Assembly: GCA_003532715.1 (NCBI GenBank)
Contig: DOEZ01000338.1
Span: 1-5,120 of the forward strand
Direction: 5' to 3'
DNA from: Planctomycetaceae bacterium
GTDB taxonomy: Bacteria > Planctomycetota > Planctomycetia > Pirellulales > Thermoguttaceae
DNA: 5,120 bases
Shown here: in pieces, positions 1 to 5,120 of the stretch
Numbering within the stretch: position 1 is the stretch's first letter
Layout of the letters: each line of letters starts with the position of its first letter
Position numbers and translations under genes: made by a program
The notes under the pieces: generated by a model
Seen by the model: only the letters and a program-made list of their open reading frames with translations
What the model was told of the DNA's origin: nothing
Database searches by the model: none

Positions 1-24
1 TCGCGGAGCTCGACCCACCCTACA
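1..24 (+). repeat. REP-like repeat arm (cut by window edge)
   Basis: These 24 bases are identical to 1104-1127, the right arm of the REP-like inverted repeat on the other side of the first gene, and lie in the same orientation. The arm begins one base past the stop codon of the minus-strand gene that ends at 26. The matching opposite arm, if present, lies left of the window. The placement suggests it could form part of a transcript-end hairpin for that gene, but this cannot be tested without the missing half. Confidence 0.75.
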
Positions 25-25
25 C

Positions 26-916
26 TCAGAACCAAAGACGCACGCCGGCAATCAACCCATCGAAGTGAAACCGGTCGACGTCGCGATATTCGTAGCCGAT
101 GTATGCCTCGGCACGACGGATCAGCACGCCGACGGTCGTGCGAAAATGGAACGCTTCGGCGCTGCCAAGAGTGCCCCAGTCGAGTTCCGTCGAAAGAACG
201 AACGGTTTGACCGGAAAGAAGTCGAAACCGTAGGTGAAGTTGAACCCGAAGTCCGTGTCGATCGGATCGTCGAGCCAATTGAACCCGATGCCGGCGCGCC
301 ACTCCGACCGTTCGCTCTGCGCAAAGCGATACACCACGTTGAAGTCACCCATCCAAAGGTCGTCGCGACCACGGTCGCCCAAACGCTCTTCGAAGAAGTT
401 CATCTCGGTGTCGAGACCCCAACGAGGCGTGGTGCTCAGGAGCAGATGGCCGCCCGTGCGGCTCAAGTCGCCGAAGTCGGCGCAATACTCGCTCCGCAGC
501 CGGGCCGCCCAACGCCGCGGCCGACTCTTCCACTCGTCGAGCATCAGATACCCGTCGCTCGCATTCCGATACGGATAGCCGGGGAAGTAGGCATCGACAA
601 CGCCGTCGTCGCCGGTGAAATATCGAGGCGCCAGGATCGGCGACAAGACCACGCCGACCGCGACGGGGCCGATGAACTCACCGAATAGCTCGCCAAGCGG
701 ATTGAAATCGTCCTGTTCATCGTACGTCGCGCCGCCCGGCTTGCCCGAGAACCAGGAACCCGACGAGTCCGACTCCGCGCGAACATCCTCGCGCAGCTCC
801 GCAAGCTCACCCGCGTCGGCCGTACCCCCAAATCCCAAAGACGGCAACACCACCGTCATGAAAAGGCGAGCCGCCCAAGTCTTCCACGGCAACCCCCGAT
901 GGTGACGTTCAGCCAT
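26..916 (-). CDS. Exported beta-barrel-like outer-membrane protein, conserved hypothetical
   Basis: A 296-aa protein. The start at 916 is chosen over an upstream in-frame ATG (1087) because a strong Shine-Dalgarno GGAGGA lies 6 nt before it and a signal peptide follows: basic residues, hydrophobic stretch around 17-29, probable cleavage after A-D-A near 35. The longer reading would run back through the promoter and the repeat block. After a low-complexity acidic segment (40-70), residues 75-95 are Gly/Val/Pro-rich. From about 138 to the end there are alternating aromatic and polar strands, such as WRAGIGFNWL (206-215), FGFNFTYGFDFF (223-234) and LDWGTLG (245-251). The chain ends LIAGVRLWF, and a terminal Phe is the classic outer-membrane barrel insertion signal. 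I recall similar planctomycete hypothetical proteins with the same C-terminal pattern but know no assigned function. It is transcribed alone, divergently from mqnD, and is flanked on both sides by the same repeat. Export and barrel are well supported; substrate or role is unknown. Confidence 0.85.
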   Translation of the reverse strand: MAERHHRGLPWKTWAARLFMTVVLPSLGFGGTADAGELAELREDVRAESDSSGSWFSGKPGGATYDEQDDFNPLGELFGEFIGPVAVGVVLSPILAPRYFTGDDGVVDAYFPGYPYRNASDGYLMLDEWKSRPRRWAARLRSEYCADFGDLSRTGGHLLLSTTPRWGLDTEMNFFEERLGDRGRDDLWMGDFNVVYRFAQSERSEWRAGIGFNWLDDPIDTDFGFNFTYGFDFFPVKPFVLSTELDWGTLGSAEAFHFRTTVGVLIRRAEAYIGYEYRDVDRFHFDGLIAGVRLWF

Positions 917-922
917 GCCTGC

Positions 923-928
923 TCCTCC
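923..928 (-). promoter_or_regulatory. Ribosome binding site for the 26-916 gene
   Basis: On the minus strand this reads GGAGGA, 6 nt before the ATG at 916. It is the strongest Shine-Dalgarno in the window and decides the start, excluding the extra 57 codons upstream. Confidence 0.8.
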
Positions 929-988
929 ACGTGGATTGCCCCGTCCCACGCCCGAACGGGACTCGATGCAAGAGACAATCGTGGGCGG

Positions 989-1017
989 AGAATAGGCCGA
1001 CTGGCGAGGCATGTCAA
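989..1017 (-). promoter_or_regulatory. Sigma-70-type promoter for the 26-916 gene
   Basis: On the minus strand a perfect -35 box TTGACA (1017-1012) is followed by a 17-nt spacer and a -10 box TATTCT (994-989), matching TATAAT at four of six positions. Transcription would begin near 982 and give a 5' leader of about 65 nt that carries the GGAGGA ribosome binding site. The promoter sits just outside the repeat block at 1033-1219. The call rests on consensus match and spacing only. Confidence 0.55.
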
Positions 1018-1032
1018 GCCTAATACAGACAC

Positions 1033-1062
1033 GGTGGGTCGATGAGCACGTAGATGGGTCGA
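1033..1062 (+). repeat. Degenerate duplicated REP-end fragments
   Basis: GGTGGGTCGA at 1033-1042 recurs as GATGGGTCGA at 1053-1062, a 20-bp period. The second copy is the outer part of the left arm of the inverted repeat; the first looks like a worn extra copy of the same end. This suggests short tandem duplication at the left end too, mirroring the larger array on the right. Confidence 0.45.
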
Positions 1063-1126
1063 ACTCCGCGAGCCCCACCATGATCACGCGGTATTGGTGG
1101 GGCTCGCGGAGCTCGACCCACCCTAC
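1050..1126. repeat. REP-like inverted repeat (long hairpin)
   Basis: The left arm (1050-1079) and right arm (1096-1126) are reverse complements over about 30 bp, with one substitution and a small indel near the outer end. They are separated by a 16-base loop (1080-1095) that contains TGATCA. The core is GAGCCCCACC on one side and GGTGGGGCTC on the other. The outer ends have the GTAGGGTGGG / CCCACCCTAC form familiar from repetitive extragenic palindromes of planctomycetes and other bacteria. It lies wholly in the divergent intergenic region. Such elements are typically non-autonomous and are moved by REP-associated tyrosine transposases encoded elsewhere; none is in this window. As RNA it would be a very stable hairpin in either direction. 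Confidence 0.8.
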
Positions 1127-1219
1127 AGGCTCGACCGACCCTACAGGCTCAACTGACCCTACGAGATTGACCGACCCTACGAGATTGACCGACCCTACGA
1201 GATTGACCGACCCTACGAG
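1112..1219 (+). repeat. Tandem array of six 18-bp units
   Basis: Units begin at 1112, 1130, 1148, 1166, 1184 and 1202. The last three are identical (ATTGACCGACCCTACGAG), the third differs at four positions, and the first two end in CAGG instead of CGAG. Unit 1 is itself the outer end of the right REP arm (CTCGACCCACCCTACAGG), so the array appears to have grown outward from the REP terminus. Divergence falls with distance from the REP, and the identical units suggest recent expansion at the mqnD side. The last unit ends one base before the end of the GAGG ribosome binding site of mqnD. Units 4-6 each contain TTGACC, a -35-like hexamer, but no matching -10 box follows. Confidence 0.9.
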
Positions 1220-1220
1220 G
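1217..1220 (+). promoter_or_regulatory. Ribosome binding site for mqnD
   Basis: GAGG ends 10 nt before the GTG at 1231. Its first three bases are the final GAG of the last 18-bp repeat unit, so the array supplies most of the site. There is no better candidate, and an in-frame TGA at 1222-1224 prevents a start further upstream. Confidence 0.5.
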
Positions 1221-1230
1221 ATGAACTATC

Positions 1231-2097
<867 letters not shown>

Positions 2098-2164
2098 ACG
2101 GTCGGCCTTTCAACGCTTCAAACGACGTCTCGGCGGCAGGCGTCTCCGAGGAGCAGGGTCTGCG

Positions 2165-3403
2165 TCATTGCGGTCGGCGGCAGCACTCGCCGTATCGCCA
2201 AGTCAACCCCATGCCGACATAGTAGACGGCGGCCGACGCATAGGCGTTGTCGCCGAATTCGTCCGCGGACATGAAGAGTCCACCGGCGAAAAGGTCCAGG
2301 TCGAGCGTCGGAACGAGGAACCCTTGGATACCGATGCCGCCCGTCAAGCGGTGCTGATTCACGAACGGCAAACTCGATGCCTGGAACAACCGCACGTTGG
2401 CCTGCGCAACCGGGAACCCGTCGAGGCTGTCTCCGACATTGTGGTTGATCGGACTGTCATTGTACGAGTATCCCAAACGATACTTCAGCCTGCCTCGCGT
2501 CAATTGCGTGCCCACGGCGAACGCCCATTGGTTCACGAAGACGTCCTTCCATAAGTCGGCGCTTTCCCAGAGCTTGTAATAGACGTCGGCGGCGATTAGC
2601 AAATCGCCGCCCATCAGCCGGCGGTTGGCGATGCCCAGTCCGATCGTCTCGGGCTGATCGACGTTCAGATTGTGGTAGGCGTCGCCGAATCGAACCGCAT
2701 TGGGGAACTGGAATCCCATCTTCGTCTGGTAGAATATGCCCAGTGTGTTGCATTCATTCAGGTCGTAGTCGAGCCCAAAAGTCCCGCGCAAGGCATAATC
2801 GTGGACCATGGCGGAACTCGAAAGCGGTCCGACAAACCCAAGTTGTTCGAAAGCGGTGCCGAGGGTCATCGAGGCGCCCGCCGACAAGCGTTCGGTCAAT
2901 TCGACGCCCGCCCCCATATTGATGCCAAGCACCATGTATTCGCTGCTGACGTTGTTGAGGAAACTTTCTTCCGGCGCTCGGCCGCGGTACTCGGCACCCA
3001 GGCCGCTTAGGCCCCCGAATCCGACGCCAAATGCACCGGGGATGCCGAGCGAGCGAAGATCCTGGATAACACCGATCGAAGGTGAAGCAAACCCCTGGGT
3101 GCGCGACGTAACGCTATAAGCTTCTCCGACCTCAGGTGCATAACCGACCGTTGGATAGCCTTCGACCCACGCCCCGCCCAAGGTGAATTGGGTTCCACGA
3201 AATTGCGCCAGGGTGGACGGGTTTCCGAAGATTGCGGCCGGCACGTCCTGGGGCAGGGCGATGCTAACACCGGCCATGCCGCCGGCAGCCGGCGTGAGCA
3301 CGTTTTGCGTGTCCGTTCCGTATCCCTGGCCTTGCGCGAATTGGCCGAGAGAGAGCATTGTCACGCACGCGACCGCGGAAATGGTTCGTATGGCGTTTTT
3401 CAT
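2165..3403 (-). CDS. FadL/OMPP1-family outer-membrane transport protein
   Basis: A 412-aa protein. Residues 1-27 form a signal peptide (MKNAIRT, hydrophobic core, cleavage probably after the AQG near 25), which supports this start although the Shine-Dalgarno is weak. The mature N-terminus has the FadL-like pattern of a Gly-Met-Ala-Gly-rich stretch (41-45, GGMAG), then D53, then FGNPSTLAQ (59-67), equivalent to the family's NPA-L motif in the hatch region. Later strands such as IGLGIA (254-259), IAADVYYKLW (270-279) and KYRLGYSYNDSPI (307-319) also match the family style. Members form a 14-strand barrel with an N-terminal hatch and move hydrophobic compounds such as long-chain fatty acids or aromatics across the outer membrane; the substrate here cannot be read. 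The chain does not stop at a terminal aromatic: after GMGLTWRY (397-404) it continues GECCRRPQ, with a Cys pair. Family assignment is fairly sure, the transport role is inferred. Confidence 0.85.
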   Translation of the reverse strand: MKNAIRTISAVACVTMLSLGQFAQGQGYGTDTQNVLTPAAGGMAGVSIALPQDVPAAIFGNPSTLAQFRGTQFTLGGAWVEGYPTVGYAPEVGEAYSVTSRTQGFASPSIGVIQDLRSLGIPGAFGVGFGGLSGLGAEYRGRAPEESFLNNVSSEYMVLGINMGAGVELTERLSAGASMTLGTAFEQLGFVGPLSSSAMVHDYALRGTFGLDYDLNECNTLGIFYQTKMGFQFPNAVRFGDAYHNLNVDQPETIGLGIANRRLMGGDLLIAADVYYKLWESADLWKDVFVNQWAFAVGTQLTRGRLKYRLGYSYNDSPINHNVGDSLDGFPVAQANVRLFQASSLPFVNQHRLTGGIGIQGFLVPTLDLDLFAGGLFMSADEFGDNAYASAAVYYVGMGLTWRYGECCRRPQ

Positions 3404-3476
3404 GGCACATCCATCGAAGGGCCGGGAGAAACGGGATTCGGTACCGCGAAAGACTCGTCCAGCAGGATTCTTCGCA

Positions 3477-3515
3477 CCTGGCGCGAATATCCCTGTAGGC
3501 GATTTTGCCGCCAGG
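3477..3515 (-). other. Inverted repeat in the leader of the FadL-like gene
   Basis: CCTGGCG (3477-3483) and CGCCAGG (3509-3515) pair perfectly across 25 bases. On the minus strand a smaller alternative hairpin GGCG/CGCC with a 7-nt loop nests inside. It lies about 75-110 nt upstream of the start at 3403. It could be a leader structure or a chance fold; it matches no riboswitch class I recognise. Confidence 0.3.
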
Positions 3516-3518
3516 GGG

Positions 3519-3546
3519 GATTATGCCGAGAAGGGTGGCGGCACGA
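3519..3546 (-). promoter_or_regulatory. Weak promoter candidate for the FadL-like gene
   Basis: On the minus strand CATAAT (3524-3519) is five of six to the -10 consensus. TTCGTG (3546-3541) lies 16 nt upstream as a poor -35. A start just downstream would put the 3477-3515 inverted repeat at the very beginning of a leader of about 110 nt. It is weak because of the -35 match. Confidence 0.2.
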
Positions 3547-3562
3547 ACGGAATGACCGCCAC
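3535..3562. other. 7-bp GC-rich hairpin in the 3404-3623 intergenic region
   Basis: GTGGCGG (3535-3541) pairs with CCGCCAC (3556-3562) across a 14-nt loop. On the minus strand it lies some 60-90 nt past the stop of the LssY-type gene. No T-run follows in either direction, so it is not a standard intrinsic terminator. Confidence 0.3.
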
Positions 3563-3589
3563 AGATTGCCGATCCGAGGTGCTTCGAAT

Positions 3590-3614
3590 GTCGATCACGA
3601 CGTTCCGCCGGAAC
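3590..3614 (-). terminator. Two abutting short hairpins behind the LssY-type gene
   Basis: On the minus strand, 9 nt after the stop codon at 3624, the palindrome 3614-3602 (GTTCCGGCGGAAC; 5-bp stem, 3-nt loop) is directly followed by 3601-3590 (GTCG, 4-nt loop, CGAC). The position fits a transcript end, but there is no U-tract, so intrinsic termination is doubtful. An operator is the alternative. Confidence 0.25.
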
Positions 3615-3623
3615 CGTTGGACC

Positions 3624-4379
3624 TCACGGCTGCTTGAGGGCGATCACCCCGACGAACAAGCGGCCGTCCGTGTGCCAGGGGTCACCGCCACCGTTGTGCC
3701 CTTTTAGTACCTTATGAAAGCCATCGACCGCGTAGGTCTCGGTCAGATCGCCGGTCCGCCGCAGGTCGTCGAAGAGACGATCTCGCTCGGCATCGATGTT
3801 GGCACCGATGTGGTGCGTGATTTGGCCCGTCGTATGACTCAGACCAACTCGCTCGTCGTAGGTGGCGGATCCGACCCAGACGGGACGGCCGTCCGGGTCC
3901 TTCTTCTCCGATCGCCAGAACCGGACATGGTTGCGATGGCGCGGATCGCGACCGACGGGTTGCTCGAAGGCAAGATCTTCCTTTCGCCCAAAAAGATAGA
4001 GACTGCTAACCGGCGCGTCGTCATACTGACGTTCGAGCACCGTATCGGCCGCGATTCGTAAGTCGCTACGAAGGGAGAGCGAGTCGGCCGGATACCATTC
4101 GGCCGCCGCCATGATTCCCTTGACCTCGGCTTCCGTTCCGATCAAAGCCACATTGAGGGGATCGCCGGGGATTCCCGCCTTGGTAAGCGTGATGCCGGGA
4201 ACGTCGTCGAGCGAAGGATGACGCTTCACGTATCGCTCCCAAATCTCGGGAGCAACAAGGTAGGCCGCGATCGCGTACAGCAGGAGCACGGCAGCGACTA
4301 GAATCGCAATTCGCCGGCGCGAACCGGCTCTTTTCAGCGGTTCGCCCGCTTTCTCACTGTCGCGGGGCGTATCGTTCAT
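3624..4379 (-). CDS. Membrane-anchored LssY C-terminal-domain protein
   Basis: A 251-aa protein. The start at 4379 is preferred to the in-frame ATG at 4463 because GAGG lies 6 nt before it and a basic-then-hydrophobic anchor follows. Residues 1-22 are charged, 23-43 form one transmembrane helix, and the rest is soluble, probably outside the cytoplasm given the Arg cluster (20-23) before the helix. Residues about 62-210 read as an LssY C-terminal-type domain: GDPLNVALIGTEAEV (72-86), APVSSLYLFGRKEDLAFEQPVG (122-143), HVRFW (151-155), GRPVWVGSATYD (164-175) and LSHTTGQITHH (180-190), then DAERDRL (196-202). Conserved His in the last motifs could be functional, but I know no established activity for this domain. 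In larger relatives it sits behind DedA-like or PAP2 phosphatase membrane domains; both are missing here. It lies 102 bp downstream of the mu-protocadherin-like gene, perhaps co-transcribed. Confidence 0.8.
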   Translation of the reverse strand: MNDTPRDSEKAGEPLKRAGSRRRIAILVAAVLLLYAIAAYLVAPEIWERYVKRHPSLDDVPGITLTKAGIPGDPLNVALIGTEAEVKGIMAAAEWYPADSLSLRSDLRIAADTVLERQYDDAPVSSLYLFGRKEDLAFEQPVGRDPRHRNHVRFWRSEKKDPDGRPVWVGSATYDERVGLSHTTGQITHHIGANIDAERDRLFDDLRRTGDLTETYAVDGFHKVLKGHNGGGDPWHTDGRLFVGVIALKQP

Positions 4380-4385
4380 GGATTG

Positions 4386-4389
4386 CCTC
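4386..4389 (-). promoter_or_regulatory. Ribosome binding site for the LssY-type gene
   Basis: On the minus strand GAGG lies 6 nt before the ATG at 4379. This favours that start over the ATG at 4463, which would add 28 residues without a matching signal. Confidence 0.55.
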
Positions 4390-4481
4390 GTCGGTGCGTG
4401 AAGGCGTCGGTGTTCATTGAATGGCCAAGTACCTCGCTCCAAATTGGCGACGACGCACGACACGACGTCGCATTCGGGTCG

Positions 4482-5120
4482 TCATGACGATGGAGGAGTC
4501 TCGTCGCCGGATTGGCCTTGCTGCTCGAGTCGCACGAGCAACCATTGCTCGGTGCGATCCTTTCCGAAGTGGATCACGCAAGGCGCCTCATCCTTGGTCA
4601 AGTTGTAAAGTCCGGTCTCGACGACGTTGGCCGTGTTGTCGCCAACAGTGAAAGCGACCTGCTGCGACTGTTTGTCCACCGATCCCTGAATGAGTTGGGT
4701 GTGGTTCGTCACGGTGTCGGTGTAGTTGCCCCGAATGACTCCCTGCTTGTTGACGGCAAGCTGAAGCGTTAGGTCGGATTTGGCATGATCGGGCTTGGTC
4801 AAAGCGAAGACGCCCAGGGGGAGCCAGTCCCCGTCGGCCGGCGCGTCGGCTTGGCTGCCGGCGGCGGCCAGACTGGTCGCCTGCTGGTAGCACTGCTCCC
4901 CGGTGCCGACGTCCTGGCCGTTGACGTACACGTTGTCTCCTTGATAGGTGACATTGTTGCCGTAGTCGTAGTAGACCGGCTGGCTCGGGTAGTAGTTCAT
5001 CCAGGCGCCGACGGAGTCCCAATTTGCCGCCGTCCACGCCGTGCCCGCGCCCCAGCCGGCGGCGCACCAAGCACCGGGATGGTTGTTATACCATCCCGCG
5101 CCATAGACGCCCCAAGTATT
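4482..5120 (-). CDS. Mu-protocadherin-like planctomycete surface protein (5' end missing)
   Basis: The last 212 residues are visible. The frame stays open to the window edge, so the ATG at 5000 is internal, not the start. The first 40 visible residues are a Trp/Gly/Ala-rich repeat-like stretch with seven Trp (3, 10, 18, 23, 29, 34, 40). Then comes a Tyr-rich segment (YYPSQPVYYDYG, 43-54) and NVYVNGQDVGTGEQ (63-76). The C-terminal domain includes WLPLGVFALTK (99-109), LQLAVNKQGVIRGNY (119-133), GSVDKQSQQVAFTVGD (146-161) and VIHFGKDRTEQWLLVRLEQ (182-200). I recognise this C-terminal layout from planctomycete proteins annotated as mu-protocadherin-like putative cell-surface proteins. That name is historical, since there is no cadherin fold to be seen. 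Such proteins usually carry a signal peptide and long His/Gly/Trp-rich regions upstream, which would lie outside the window. Function is unknown; a cell-envelope location is inferred. Confidence 0.8.
   Translation of the reverse strand, partial: NTWGVYGAGWYNNHPGAWCAAGWGAGTAWTAANWDSVGAWMNYYPSQPVYYDYGNNVTYQGDNVYVNGQDVGTGEQCYQQATSLAAAGSQADAPADGDWLPLGVFALTKPDHAKSDLTLQLAVNKQGVIRGNYTDTVTNHTQLIQGSVDKQSQQVAFTVGDNTANVVETGLYNLTKDEAPCVIHFGKDRTEQWLLVRLEQQGQSGDETPPSS

Larger units (their letters stand above)
917..1230. other. Divergent intergenic region, overview
   Basis: These 314 bases separate the barrel-like gene from mqnD. Bases 917-1017 hold the leader and promoter of the minus-strand gene. Bases 1033-1219 are almost wholly REP-derived repeats. 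No protein-coding potential is evident; the open frame across 1112-1219 only reads the 18-bp array as a hexapeptide repeat. No clear plus-strand promoter for mqnD is seen. Confidence 0.7.

Noticed and set aside
65..688. Long plus-strand open frame of 207 codons opposite the barrel-like gene
   Set aside because: It is antisense to a gene with a signal peptide, ribosome binding site and promoter. Its composition is that of a GC-rich shadow frame, and no domain is seen.
927..934. CCACGTGG palindrome touching the ribosome binding site of the first gene
   Set aside because: An 8-bp palindrome is common by chance, and there is no second copy to support an operator.
1050..1219. CRISPR-like array
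   Set aside because: The units are contiguous 18-mers without spacers, and no cas gene is present.
2098..2164. Possible bidirectional terminator between the convergent genes
   Set aside because: Only a 5-bp stem CTCGG/CCGAG with a 12-nt loop and no T-run can be found, which is not enough for a terminator call.
3183..3707. Plus-strand open frames spanning the gap 3404-3623
   Set aside because: They start antisense to the FadL-like signal region, end antisense to the LssY-type gene, and have no convincing ribosome binding site or domain.
4479..4490. Perfect 12-bp palindrome TCGTCATGACGA over the stop codon of the surface-protein gene
   Set aside because: About one such palindrome is expected by chance in a window of this size, and it has no loop to form a hairpin.
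4588..5070. Minus-strand frame of 160 codons overlapping the surface-protein gene
   Set aside because: Its Arg/Gly-rich product is a frame-shifted shadow; the frame at 4482-5120 gives the recognised conserved C-terminal domain.

Overview
The window looks like chromosomal DNA of a GC-rich planctomycete (Planctomycetota, probably a Pirellulales-like lineage). This rests on the family make-up. The gene running off the right edge resembles the planctomycete 'mu-protocadherin-like' surface proteins, rich in Trp, Gly and Tyr. The left-most gene resembles an outer-membrane protein family I associate with planctomycetes. The intergenic repeats have the GTAGGGTGGG...CCCACCCTAC form common in such genomes. 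Lineage is an inference from recalled families, not from a search.

Layout. (1) 1-24: one arm of a REP-like repeat, directly behind the stop codon of the first gene. (2) 26-916, minus: an exported protein of 296 aa that ends like a beta-barrel. It has a strong Shine-Dalgarno and a good sigma-70-type promoter at 989-1017. (3) 917-1230: a 314-base divergent intergenic region holding that promoter, a REP-like inverted repeat (1050-1126) and an array of six 18-bp units (1112-1219). The array grows out of the right arm of the inverted repeat and ends at the ribosome binding site of the next gene. (4) 1231-2097, plus: mqnD, a futalosine-pathway menaquinone enzyme and the only metabolic enzyme here. 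(5) 2165-3403, minus: a FadL/OMPP1-type outer-membrane protein, convergent with mqnD. (6) 3404-3623: an intergenic stretch with several short hairpins and a weak promoter candidate. (7) 3624-4379, minus: a membrane-anchored protein with an LssY C-terminal-type domain. (8) 4482-5120, minus: the C-terminal part of the mu-protocadherin-like protein, cut by the window edge.

How they fit together. Four of the five genes are on the minus strand and all four look envelope-associated (two barrel-like outer-membrane proteins, one single-pass membrane protein, one surface-type protein). The right-hand pair is 102 bp apart and could be co-transcribed. mqnD stands alone on the plus strand with no other menaquinone gene in view. 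No mobile-element gene, tRNA, rRNA or CRISPR array is visible. The most unusual feature is the REP-derived repeat block between the first gene and mqnD.
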